Assembly (NCBI GenBank): GCA_014338405.1
Contig: JTDE01014690.1
Location: 1-64,000, forward strand
Direction of reading: 5' to 3'
Length of the DNA: 64,000 nucleotides
Source of the DNA: Paragonimus skrjabini miyazakii
Lineage: Eukaryota > Platyhelminthes > Trematoda > Plagiorchiida > Troglotrematidae
Each line of letters starts with the position of its first letter. Position 1 is the first letter of the stretch. A program made the position numbers and the translations under genes. The notes below the pieces were generated by a model. The model saw only the letters and a program-made list of their open reading frames with translations. It did not search any database and was not told where the DNA came from. Positions 12,601 through 26,100 of the stretch are shown in pieces.

Positions 12601-14042
12601 TGCGATGCACAACACGTCATGGAATGACGTTCACAAAGCGTATTCGAGTCAGACTTGAATGGTACGAAAACATGCCAGCGCATCGTAGGGTTTCTTACCC
12701 AATACCCTCACCACAAACGTGCAACGTTATGAAGACACCGGTGATCGAAAACAGATCGTTTTTCACAACTAAATTCCATAGCTAGACGGCAGGACGGTGA
12801 ATACCGAGACGTTGCACAGGCTGCCTGTCAATGAATTACAGACACCACGACCATTCGAACACAAAAGAACGGTTACAATCACGTAGATAAGTAAGCTTGT
12901 CTAAAGCGGAAGTAAAAGCATGTGATAAATTCCACTGTCTCTGAGAGCAGACATGGTGAGTAGTACGATTGAGTGTTCACCATATGATGAATCAAATGTC
13001 GTAATGGCTGAGCAAACGTAGAACAACCAAATGCACGTGTCTCAAAACCGTTGTTTGTAAAACAAAGTGAAAATCGATCAAGATCGATTAGTGAGATGAC
13101 CACATCTACCGGCTGCCACACGGCTGACAAGCACACACCATAGGCAGACTAATATCGCAATCGATATGAACGCAGAAGTGGACGTGGAACGCAAGAAAAC
13201 AACACAAACAAGTATGAATGAATGAACATGGAGATCAGCAGTGATTTTAAGTTGTGAAGCAGAGTTTATTTTGTCTAGAACGAAAGGATGTGCCAATATT
13301 AAGACCAAAACCAGTTTTTAGACGGTTAGTGGCTATCCGTTTGTAAACGCGACCAAAAATGGTCACCTACCGGAAGAGCGTGATCATCAAACCAAGAACA
13401 GTATCATATAACGAATCCCAAATAACTGTCTTTTGGCGTATTAACAACCTAATCTTATCGCAGTCAAAGTAACGATGTGAATAAAAACACATAGCGTAAA
13501 ATTGAAAGACAAACCGATGAAGAAAAATACTATTAAAAACAAGTAAAGCGGTTAAAACAGTCGACAACACATCATTCACTTTGTTCAAGTTACACTGCCA
13601 GTGAAAACAAAACTTCTCTGTGTAGAATCTGTTACTTTTGTCTGTTTCTACGCTGCGTGCGATACTGTCAGAGAAACCCAAATCACAACCGGTTCGTCAA
13701 AATTCGCACGAAATCAATTGACTGGGAAAACGAATGGAGGACAAACACAAGCTTGAGAGGCGATCAAAAATGAGTTGATGAGCTAACCAAAATGAAGCCG
13801 CCAGTCACATAAAAGAGATCGTACTGAAACTGAATGAAAAATAAGGGGTCGTTTACATCAAAGTGACGCGGAGCAAGAGGCAGTGTGGAATCAACGTAGA
13901 GCCACAGTACCGTTTATAAGTGAGAGCCAGAAACAAGACATGGACGTTGCACCAGTTCAGCGACGGAGGTGAAACAGGATATGACGTGGAACAATCAGTA
14001 AACAACAGATTCAATATTGGATCGATGAAAAATAATAATTCA
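12601..14042. other. 3' flank and probable 3' UTR of the DHHC gene
   Basis: The region lies between the RTE tail and the stop codon of the minus-strand DHHC gene. Overlapping minus-strand frames at 12879-13308, 13367-13681 and 13853-14140 show no domain. The last one overlaps exon 8 in another frame. The gene's 3' UTR probably occupies part of this stretch. Confidence 0.5.
13265..13270 (-). terminator. candidate poly(A) signal AATAAA
   Basis: The plus strand reads TTTATT here, which is AATAAA on the minus strand, about 770 bp past the TAA of the DHHC gene. It is the only canonical hexamer I saw between the stop and the RTE tail. Position is the only support. Confidence 0.35.
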
Positions 14043-14145
14043 TTAAAATCCAGTGGCCAGAGGAGTTGGTGAGCTGTTACCGTTCTCAAGCAGACCCAGA
14101 TCATTTCGATTAGAACGATACCGAAAATGTATTCCATCACCTAGG
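14043..14145 (-). CDS. ZDHHC: DHHC gene exon 8: GDG tail and stop
   Basis: The exon completes the threonine in phase 2 and encodes LGDGIHFRYRSNRN, then ENGNSSPTPLATGF and TAA. GDG followed by a short basic-aromatic stretch matches the segment after the PaCCT motif in ZDHHC15/20. A GTAACA inside the exon (after GAACG) could serve as a donor to a further exon, so the very C-terminus is less certain than the rest. Confidence 0.85.
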
Positions 14146-17100
14146 CTGTAAAAGATAAAAAAAAGAGAATCACTCATATTACGGGAAGTCGACTGTGGAA
14201 CCATATGAATGACATTTAAAAATTGATACGAATAAGCAACAAGCGCTAAAAAATGTTCACATACGTGAGCCCCAAATGTCAAAGCTAGGGTAACATGTGA
14301 TTTTTAGACGCAGAAAACGAGTTCATTTGGATAAAGTTTAACGAATATTGCGTGCGACTGATGTTCGAGAAAACGTGATATAATCAGAGTTTTATTGGGA
14401 GACAGAATAGGAGCTTAACAACCATGTATGAGAATGACATCTGTTCGCACAGTGCAACTGATTCTGGACAAAATCAATGAGAAATAATTTTGGATAACTG
14501 TACGATTCATGAGTAATGTAGTGGCAGAACGACAAACAAGGGACACGAGGCCCTGACAACCCGGGTAGAACGCGAACGAACTACCCATCACGCCACCGAC
14601 AAATGTTAAATTTTTCTCCGAAGAGGTCACGTCCACTTCCATGACGAACTTCGATTCGTTTGGTTTTAAACCGCTCAATTTAAGCTACTGCTTTGTAAAC
14701 TGCCAACTATTAACAGTTCATTTATGTGCACCGACATTATTCGGTCGTATTTTATACATTTTTTATAGGTATTAATTTACTATGTACAGAACCAGTTTGA
14801 CCCCGGTGAACTTACTACAATCTGTCAGCTCTGTCCGAATCAAGAGGTTAACAACTACATAATCGTAGATCAATATCGATTCTATAACACCAGATCTTGT
14901 GTAACCTTTTACAAATTGGAGCAAATGCATTCAAAAGAGTAGGAGAAACCTTTTAAGAAATGAATACCGAAACTTATTTCGCACAGCTTAAGATGAACAC
15001 AATACAGCAGTTGAACAACAACATCGACTACTTAGGCGCTTCTCTCGATGATGACGATAAAAAAGACTCGTTTCCGTTAAAGCATGCGAGCAATGTCGTT
15101 TTGGAGGTTCGACAATCAGATATAGTGTTCTTCTAGAATGATCTTACAGGACTAGATAGCCAATTCAAAGCACACTCTCCTAGCTCAGTTTATCCAAACA
15201 CACTGACGCTTTATTTTCCTATGATAATGTAACGAATCATCAGCACTTTTATGATGACTGTTTTCATTTGCAGTCTGAAAGCACAGTACTTTCAATATCC
15301 CAATTTTTGAAATGTTTAGGAATTGCGTTAGGCCTCTTTTCTTAAGTCAGAACATTCACAGTATTTTTTACGTTTACACTTCTTTGTGAACCAGCAAAAA
15401 GCCAAATCATCCTTTGTTTATGTGTAGCTTCCGCTGACAATATTGATTTCCAGTATTGATCAAAGGTTTTATTCTTTTTCTTGACTCACGATGCATTAAC
15501 CTAGTGGTATTGATATTTCTCATTTCAACCTAACAGGACTAATTATTTTTCCTAAGATCATAAGGTGTATCGACTTTCTGACTTCAATTATACCTCGCAT
15601 ATTAATGTTTCTAGATATATTTCCACATTTAAAACTAAGATCAACTACAAAACTATGTATGCTATACCCCATGCCGCCTATGGTTCATTTTGTTATGTAC
15701 ACATCATTTGGCACGATACTATATTCATCCCAAGTTGCTACAAAAGGACGGATTGCAAAATTGTGCCTAGAAGATCATTTTACCTATTGAAGAAGCAGCT
15801 GTGTTAATGATGAATGTTCAATTTTTTAGCTACACAAAGTGACTTATTGTCTTGAAACTGAGGAATGGTAAAATTAACTTCACTGCCATCAACAAAACAA
15901 CAATCCATAGTGAAGTCAAAATGTCGTAACACAGCCACGTAACAAAATATGCACCCAAAACAAAATGAAACAATCTACAAATAAATGGCAGAAAGGAGTT
16001 AATGCGTGAAACTTCCAACAGTCCATACTCAATCGATCAGGATTCTGACTGCACACAAACAAAACCCGCTGATAGGCAACTGTGTACTATAGAAGATTAG
16101 GGCGACATCTGCAATGACAGACCCTGTAAATTCCACGACCTCATTCTAATAATCGTTCTTTGGTTCACAGATGGTATAAACAGAAAACGGTAATATCTGT
16201 TTGCCAGTCATCTCGCGTAACGTCCCCAGCCAACGGTAAGATGTATCACAAGGCTACCAGCCGAGAAGACAAATACAACCTACTTCAGAGCATAATGTGA
16301 CCACTTAAATATCCAAAATGTACTCTAGCTATGTACTACATGATTAAAACCGAAGTACACCACAGCAAAATTGCATCGGTAAACATAAGAAAAAACCACT
16401 CCCGTTTCTTTTAGTTAAAATCTGTAAAAAATCGAAGTCTATAACTTGTCAAATGGAAAGTGGCTAACAACCGCGTGTTCATCATTGTGTTAACAATGAC
16501 AGAATATATTTGCAATACACTTACGTGGTCTTCACGGGAAGAATAGCCAGACAACAATTCCGACCAAAAACCTCTTGTAAATTCGCCTTCCTTCCTATAT
16601 CAAAGGCTCGTGGATCTGATGACCCATCACGAAACTTGGGTGTTGAAAATGTCTCTTTATAACCAAAGAAGAATTGGTGAACAAAATAGTTCAAACAATG
16701 GTTAGAAAGCATCAAGAAAAAAGGGTTGAACACAAAATGAAAATACCTATCAAAACATCGACATTGAATATGAAAGTAGGTGCTACAAGTGAGCAGTTGA
16801 CCAAATGAAAAAGGACAAAATTTTGGATGAACAGGTTGTAATTATAACTTAGCTGTGTAGTCTATAGCGGTGAGGCGTCAACATTGACCAACAAAAAGAA
16901 CGCGGCACGGTCCTCAGTGAGCAAACAGTAAATTAGAACTGTCAAACTGAGTCGAATTACACTATACGATCTACTGTACAGGTATACGGTGCTTCCGTAT
17001 GCCCTAAATGAGTGTTGATCTAGCACTTGGTTACCACCGATAGCATTAGGACTGGTTTGAGAGACCATGCTTCCTCAAACTGGAGAGTAACTATTTTGGC

Positions 17101-20100
17101 TGCCAGGTCTATTAATCAAAAATCTGCCCTACCCCTATGAGTGATATTGAAACAAAACAAAGTGACGACCCTTCTAGCAAGCAACCATAAGGCGATTCTT
17201 CCACCAATCGGGTATCCTTTACGAAATGTCCTTATTCGTTAACGAGAGGAGAGATGACATTGCAAATTATTACGGTTAGATCATATCCAGAGAAGAGGAC
17301 GATATTCAATTGAACGCTACCCCATTATCGTGAGTTACATATGGGCGGGCGTTCAATATCTCTTATAACCATTTCTCAGACCATAAAGCTTCTGCTTCTT
17401 AGCCGAATAGAAATGGGGCCAATTCGAATCTTCTCACTTCTGTAACTCATTACAATTCGTATAAATAACAAACTAAAAAGCTACAGCAACCACTGAATCG
17501 TGTGCCCGTTTGAATGGTGTACAATACCAGTGGAATCAGTCAATCAAGTGGACTCACCAAGGGTGGTTTGGTTTCTGCCAACCAGATAACAATGATAGCC
17601 ACCCAGTGCTAGTTGACACAGCCCGAACATTGCGGCTACGATGAAAAGGAATAGCACTTGGAACCGATCGACAGACAGATCAACAACCTGAATGGTAATA
17701 GGAATATATGACGAACTGCGTTGTACTCGCGCATCACAGACAAGAGGCGGATTTCAGTTGACTACATTTAACGTTAACATTGAATGGGCAGCTATTAATC
17801 TATAGACAATACTATGCTAAAAAGAAGGTAACGTACATTCACAACAATGAATAACCAGCAGTAATAACCGAACGACACGTTCGCTGGTAATGACTACACG
17901 CCAATAAGCGATTTCTCAGTCACCTCTCTAAAAAAAAATATCTTCACATTCAATGTAGAATGATAGCACACAGAAAGATCCATCTATAATCATTTTGGCC
18001 CATCCTGATGTACATTGCCAACCGATACCTAGTATTTTTTCGCACAGTCCAACAGAAATCGGCGAGAGATTTCACATTGCTCCGGTTGATAAAATACCCT
18101 TTTACGTTATTAATTCGTCGAGGTGCTTGAGTCAAAACGTTCGAAGGAATTCATTAAGACGTTTGCCACTACCTTAACATGCTTAGTTAGTAGGTGGGCT
18201 CCAGAAGGGCCCAACGACTGCGATTCGGAGTCGGCAGCTGTACAAATCAAAAGGTTTGCTTGGTCTTAATCTTGAACCCCCTCAATCTAGACATGCACTG
18301 CAGTAATTTCAGTTCGCGCCAAGAGATCAAAGCGTTCGTTTGTAGTATAGTGCTAACAAATCAAAGATTTTTCAGGAATCAGTCCAACAAAAGGCTTTCG
18401 AGAACCGCCTTCAAATCAAAGTAACAAAGATCAGCGTGTTGCCAAGGGTTAACGATTATGATTGATCTCCAATTGTTATATGTTATCTTGCGAAATCGAA
18501 TCACATCTCAACTGAAGATAACTTATAGCTTTGACCAATCAGCTAGCCAAATGTTGTTTTGTGTGCCAGGTTCCGGTTGATTTCGCACAGCCATTGTAGC
18601 GCTGGTGCCAGGGGCATATAAGAGCAACATGCAAACAACATGCCCAGTTATTTTTGTTACAACTATTGTCTGTCGATTGCCTGGAGATGGAGAGGAGACA
18701 GGTGAGACAAAATGGAATTGGAAAATTACTTGATAAGTTTGACGGTGACCAAACCGACATAAAGTCGTCAGGACAATGAATATTTGAAATGCAACTTTCT
18801 AACGAAGAAGCTAGTGGTACCAAGGCGGTGGACCAAGGATATCAAGGATGACGTTATAACAAAAGATAAATGAACACATATACACAGCGTGGTAAGCTCA
18901 GGAGTAAAAACAAGTGGTATGTCGTGTATATGGAATCCGACTGACGGAAGATAAACAAACAGAGAAAGCCGTCAAAAGACTCACGAAATATACAACCTAC
19001 GCATAGTCGCAGTGACAACATATACTGAATAACGATAAATTTTGCGGAACGAGACATCAGATTTGTGCAGTAGTTGACACTGACTAAGGCAAAAAATACC
19101 AGGCGTGTGATCGAAGGAAAAATGGCACATCGTCTTAGCTTGACTACTACAAGTAGACAGTTGGACGTATCCACACATGCAGCCTGGATCACACCAAAAA
19201 AAACATGTTCTTTCTGGTTAGTAATAGACCAGCTAGTCTACACAGTCAGTCAAAAAACCACTAGGCAAACTTGACTAAACAGTCCTGCAAGGGTGTAATA
19301 CGTGACCTTCAACTGGATGTATTCGGTCCGAAACCAGAAGGCAGAAAGAACACTGTACAATAGGGGGATTTCAGATCGATAACCTTGAGGTCCAACAGAC
19401 AAATCCTACATGGAGCTGCGTGCAGAACTGGGGTGCGGGTGCAGAATTGGAGTGAAATGAGTAGGAACTGTGACCTAGGTAGCAAACATAAACTACAAAC
19501 GTCATCGCCCGAAGACAAGTCCACAATAGTCAAAAAAGTAAAGAACACTTATTATTAGCCAGGTGACCTTATTCTGACCTGTTTCAAAGACAGTGACAGA
19601 GTGCTTACTCAACAGCCGACTCAAACATGCGTTAAAAGTGTTGGTTAATGAAGCTATCTTTAAGCCTAAAAGTAACCTAATCATCATGCCTGTTTGGCAT
19701 GGGTACGTTTTGGACGTCGACAAGCAGGTCTCTCACGATAGACCATGACCACTGGCATACTATCCAACATAGTCAATGCATTATTTACTGCGTCTTTACC
19801 GCAAGATGAGCCCGAAATACCGAGCAGGACCCCAAGAAAAACCTATCTTCTGTTTCCTGGCAAATCAGTTTCATAAACCCGAGATTTAAGATCGCGTCCA
19901 CCAAGTCGACTCCATTCCGCGGTATAGACAACCGAGATGCGCCAGATGTTATCACCGTCTCTACAACGACACTATTTGACCACTATTAAGTTCTCGTTTT
20001 GCTTTGCCTACAATTTCCATCCTTCCTATGCCTTTGAGTAGGGATCGTTTTCTGAAGCCAAGACAGCTGGCTAAAATTGACGCTTTCAAGGTGATACCGT

Positions 20101-23100
20101 GCTCAAAAAGATAATCCAAAGCTTAAGTGACAAACACAAAGGCAGTCTTGACACTGTCACGCCCAAGTTACTGACTGGCCTTACACCATGTCGGTTCAAC
20201 AAAATCAAGAAGTCAGACGCGTGAAAAACAGGCGAGATTCCGGTGTACGGGAGTATTCGTACTCTCACAGGTAGACGACAGTCAATGTTTCCTGGGCTAA
20301 AGATTGCTCTCGATCCGGTTGCTCTTAGTGACAAGTGAAACTATCTCCTTTGCAAAAGAGCCCCAGAGGAATGTGAACCATTGCACACTCACTGTGACCA
20401 AATAGAATCTATGGACGATTGTCGCAGGTTCTCATCACTTGAATACCTGCCGTAAAACACATTGCAGAAAGCATGTACGAGAAACCCTGCGATTTTGACA
20501 TTGAGTCTTCTCCCGGTACTAAGTTGAACAACATGAGCCACACAGACAACAGTGTTCTGGATGGTCACTCTGCCGAACGTATGCAGACAAGGATAAACAA
20601 TTAGCGGGCTGAAACGTATGGAATGCGTCTCACCCCTCTAAAACTGAGTATTGTTTCAGTACTGGGTTTTTCCTACCCACCACCAAATTCCCTATTGTAG
20701 GCGATTCGCTTTAGACTGTGGACTGTTTTGCATACTTGGGCAGCAACATCTTGTCAGCTTGCAACATAGCTGAGTACTATTAGCGTGGACAACCGAAGGA
20801 CGTTTTGCCTTTGTCAATCCGCATTATCCGTTGTGCCGAAAAAAACGTCCGACTGTCACTGAAAGGAAAGATATAAAACGCATGTGTGCGACCTGTTTTG
20901 CTCTGTAGATCGGAAACGCAGTCTGTTCGCATCGAACGGATCAACAGATTAGCTGCATTTTGTCATCGATACTACCGCGAATTAACCCACACCAGGCGGA
21001 GTGAACGCGTGGCCAACGCGTCAGGTCGCCAGCATGTATTCTGTAAGATTTGGGATAAGCGGTCGATTGATGAGACAAAACAAACGCATAGCATAAGATG
21101 GTTAACTAGCGAACCCAGTATATGAGGTGAGTGCCTACCACACCGAAGAGTATTCAACAAAACTACGAGAAGTTGTGAAACCGTGAGATGCCAGGAAACG
21201 ACATGATTATATAATACAAAGACTGTAGCTATTTCGTTGATTAAAGTGAACAAATGTTGTCTAACCGGATGTGGTCATCATCTGTCCACCGCGCGCCTTA
21301 CGCCAGTCGGGCGCAGCGTCCGTAAAGAGTGTTCGGTGTGGCAAACGACTAGTTGGCATCCTTAGTACATGGCTTAACCATCTAAGTCTGTGCAAGTGTA
21401 AGGATTGAACGAAAGAACTCGTTTGACAATTAGTTGCAAACACCCACTTCATAACCTCTTCGTTGTTTACTCGTTGGTGCCACCCGATGCGAGCAATCGA
21501 ACGCGGATATTGGTGGTTAAATACCTGACGACGGTTTACGTTTTCTACCCTTAGCGGCCAGGTTTCTCTGCCTTGAAGTAATACAGCCCTCACCGTCGCC
21601 TTATACATGCGACTCTGAAGCCTCAGAAAGACTGTTGATTCTGATCAGAATCAATTCAGTTTATGTTCGCACTACTACAGGTGAAACTGAGAGCGCGATG
21701 GCAAAGCGTCCGCCGACAGGCTTGAACCACCGAACCTCCAAATTCGGCCCCGTGATGTTACCACCCAGCACGACCAACGACCTGCATAAGGTCAAACTTA
21801 ACCGCTCCTATATCTAATTCTACTGGTCAAACTATCGTACTGTAGGTCCCTTATTAAATACTGGCCCAAATGTCTCGCATTGTTACACGTAATATATTCT
21901 GAGGTGATACTAGGAACTCCTTTTTTTGCTTCTGTACCGCCTCACTGAGTGGTTTACGCTATCGCATTATTGACTGGTACTTGCTGACTATTAAATTCCA
22001 TGCTCAGGGTTCACTTGATTGTACACTTTTCTAACCACTAGTTATTTATGTACAGAACCAGTTTTATCCGAGTGAACCTTTAATATTCTGTCTTGTTCTA
22101 CCTTGAATCAAGAGGTTTACAGCTACCTACTAGACTGCGTATAGCTGTAAATCCTGACTGACTCTACAGAGATGCCTCTTTGTTGCCAGAGGTGTCCTAG
22201 ATTGGCAAATGCCGCCCTAGTCTTTGAGATACGCACTTCTATTTCATTCTCTACACCTCCATCGCCGCTGATGCAACTTCCCAAGTACACAAACCGGTCA
22301 ACAACTTCCATAACATCTTTACTCCACACCAGCCTCGCAGAACCACTTTGCCTTTTGAGGCTGCAAAGCGCACTCCGAAGTACTTAGCAGAATGCGAAAC
22401 AGTATCTGGCATTGTTTGTGCCGCTTGAGCTGTCAATATAACAACGAGTACATTTGGCTCGGTGAACTGAAACGTCAGTTGCCAGACTGGGAACGTGGAG
22501 ATTCGGAATATTCTGTATACGACTATTGGCTTGCCGTCAAAGGACGTGCGAACAACTAACCTTAAGCATTGTTCCAGTAATCGACACACGTTGTCCTTCT
22601 GTGAATAGTAATTGTAAAACTACTGTTTTTGGGAACTGTGGGTTGCGAATTACGTTGCACATTATTTGTGTTGAATTTTCGGATAACTGCTGACTAATAA
22701 AGTTTGCTCTAATTGATGTAATTCATCATCTAAAGTGTCACTAGTGCAAAGACGGTCAAACAGTGTGTACATCAATTCTCTTCAGCATAATAGTGGAGCA
22801 AAGCTGTTAAATTGTGGGTAGTGACCGGTCTATGTATTTTTTCGATAGATGACACGTTGAATAGACCCCTCCATTCCTTTAATTGTAATAATATCCAGGT
22901 AAGGCAGTCCGCCATTAATCTCGTTTTCTAAAGTGTAACGAACGTTTGGATGTAAGCAGCTTATGTGGCCTAGTAAATTTGTTGTTGGCTGTGGTCATTC
23001 GTGATTAAAAGTACATCATCAACATATATTCTATACAGCGCTAAAATGTCCAGTTTGTCTACCATCCATTTATCTAAAGTGATTACAAATTATATGCTGA

Positions 23101-26100
23101 GGCCACCAACAGTTGGGTCAAACCACGTGGTGGTCAAGCAACAACGCGGTCACAAAATATGAAAACCTTGACTACTCCATTGAGCAAAGTGGGTAGGTGT
23201 CGCCTGCCTGGCTGGGGTCCTCGTAATCACTCAAACCGTTGGTTGGAGACGCTATCCGAGATGGCGATATGTCGCAGTCAGTGGCGTGCCTGTATCCATA
23301 CCATTTCTAGTTCTTCCGCTTAGTCTTGTTTTAATAATTTTCAACCTTCTAAGTAACGTTTTCTTCTAGGATATTCCACGTCACTGTTGAGGTGAACGGC
23401 AGCCCGAGCCACAGTAACTTTTGGTCAGGCTCACGGCTGTTATGATGATGATGATGACTACAAAGATATCGGCTAAGACCTGACCAAATAAGCAACTCAT
23501 CACGACACCACCAATCTAACGTTAAGCTTTGGTTCGAAAATTAAAACTTAAGCCAGATGTATGTAACAAAAGTAAGCAATCAAGTTCACTTTAGAGGAAT
23601 TGCAGTCTAAGTCTGATTTGAATTAACAAGTTACGTTGATGCTTCCTTGGTAGTAACCAAACCGGTGTGAAACTTTGACCTTTTTGTAATTATTTTGTGG
23701 TCTGGAATTTTGCACATTTAATTCGTCTGCAGTAAACACCGGCAGAGATGCACTGAAATCTGCTAGAGCATAAAACGTGTAATGTTGCACTTTTGTCTGC
23801 CCCACCTATGCATTTTTCACCAAAAATTCTAATAAACACCCGAATATTGCTTTTCAGTATAGTAAAAGGCCAACCACCACTTCGATAATAGAATTCATAG
23901 TAGAACAACCATATAAATAGATCAAGCAAGCAGCAAATGTCTGTGCGACATAAGTGCAATTTAGCCGAAATACAAGAGGAGTCAAGTGTGCTTGCGTCTT
24001 ATTTCGAGTGTGTCTGGAGAAAACTACTGTAGGAACGAGTAGGAAAAGATAGCAGAAAAGCACCTAAAAGTACGAAACCACCATGAACACATCTGTGCCG
24101 TAGGATTTTATAGAACACACTGGGTTCTCAGGATGCACGCACCGTAAGTAAAAATCAAATGTGGGGAATCGTCATTTCAAGACATGAGAAGTTATGTGCG
24201 CCCAGCTTTGTAATCGAATTAGACGATTCGGAAAAAGGGTTACTGAGTGTGCGTGAACATAAACAATGCTGGTTGTTTGATAGAAATCGATCTAACAATT
24301 CCTTTGAAAATTTTTGGTGAATGCTTTTAAAGCAGAACAGCCGCCAGAAACAAAGTTGCACTGTTTAAAGTATATCATAGCTTTCACCATTAACCAGAAC
24401 GGGTGGTAATCCGAAATCAAAACATCAGAAGCAATTAACCACAGGTGACAATCCATGTACGGCTCCAGTCAAGATTGGTGCTATTTGACAACAAATATGT
24501 GCAATTCACACTCGATTTGAATGCTTGAAAACGATCTGATAAGCCTACTCACCAACAGTGAACATGTCAAGCTGTTGCACATACACATACATATGGCTGT
24601 CATCAAACACACACGCGTTAGATGAGAAGAAAAACGTCGTAGACCAGACCAGAAACTGACAAAGAGAGGCTACTGAGTCTGAACCTTGCGACCATCCGTA
24701 AGCATTTGGTTACCACAAGGTTAAAATAAAGACAACACTATAGGTCAGCCGGGAGAACGACCACCTAATGCATATGTGCAGAACTAAGTGGTCAAAGTGA
24801 GCAGTGCTTTAAACAGGACGTCTTCATCCCTATAACACAAGCGAAGGCCCATTTTGAACGACTGAAGTTACATGGAATGCGAATTAAACGTACTTACATG
24901 CGTGCCTTGGATCGCTGATTACCTATACTCGCGTACAACGGCACATTGGATGGCATCGGAAAAAAACTCAACAAAGAATAAACAAGACCACTCATCTGAT
25001 ACATAAACATATACTGATTTCGATAATTAGGTCATGTAGTAAAGGGAACATACAACCGTATACCACGCCACAAACCCCCTGCCAAGTTACCACTTCACTA
25101 ATGTAGAATAGAAGGCGGTCAATCTGACTGGACAAACATAAATAAAAGTAGGTATTGATAAGCTAGGGAACGGAAGCACATCCCTCAGGCAGTAAGTCTG
25201 GTCATGGACATGAAGGGAGATGGAGACTCAGCAAGTTCGGAGACATGAACGCTGCCATCGTTTGCATGTTGTTTGTGTTAATAAAGTGCAGAGATCAAAG
25301 ACATCAGCAGGCTGTTTGTAAATGTCGTCATACTCCAACGTGCAACTCTGCTACTTGTTTGCAAAGTGTAAATAGTAATATACTGGATAGACGAATCTAG
25401 GCATAGCGATTTAATCAAACAAATTTCCACTTTTGACGTATAAATAAAAATTACTCTTTTCTTTTTTGATGATGAATTCTAACAGCTAAGCAATCACTGA
25501 GGTATTTACAGCCTGCGATGTAAATTACTGAGGCAAACTACTTGTGAAGTTAGGACAGCTATGTTTACCAACAAAAATGCTCATTTTCAAGTTTTGTAGA
25601 GCACACCCAACAAAAGGTTGGAACCATAACCTACATCCGACAGATTACATCAGTGTGTCAGCGTAACAGTCGTATGAAACACACCGAGTCCTGGCATGGA
25701 GTCGATCGATGGTGACAGCTATCCTGAGTACCAGTAAGCAAGGTCACTGAGTTGGTAACGATGAGGGGCATCAAAACTAAATGTCAGAAGGCCTGTGAAT
25801 CGATGATCACACTTAAATAGACCACTAAATATTATAAGTCGATCGGATTACATTGTGATTGTCCATGTGCTGGCAGAGGCGTTCCACAAAACAAATGGTC
25901 TTTTTATTCACTTACGAGAAGAGGGGGCAGTTTTGTTGAAACAAAGTGTACAACAACAGTATGACAAGAATATGGATTCAGTTGGTGAGTAGAACTAGCA
26001 GGCTGAACCAATCAGGGTATACAATCACAGAATGTGTGGTGGCAACAGACAATTTACATACGCCGGGTGCCTGTAGTGTATAAATCAACCTACAATTAGT

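Larger units (their letters stand above)
21278..22600 (-). mobile_element. RTE-type LINE fragment, interrupted, minus strand
   Basis: Two parts of one element lie at 22160-22600 and 21278-21616. The first encodes HSAKYFGVRFAASKGKV, MEVVDRFVYLGSCISGDGG and ANLGHLWQQRGIS. The second encodes RAVLLQGRETWPLRVENVNR through LRWLSHVLRMPTSRLPHRTL to GGQMMT. It is nearly identical in protein to the RTE at 11.7-12.2 kb on the opposite strand. The 3' UTR is missing and the 5' part is truncated. A 543-bp insertion separates the two parts. Confidence 0.85.

Noticed and set aside
13853..14140. 95-codon minus ORF at the gene's 3' end
   Set aside because: It overlaps exon 8 out of frame. The frame encoding GDG and matching exon 7 in phase is the other one.
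18540..18850. Gag-like plus frame (KLLDKFDGDQTD)
   Set aside because: It resembles the start of some LTR-retrotransposon Gag proteins, but it is short, broken by a stop, and has no zinc knuckle, protease or LTR nearby.
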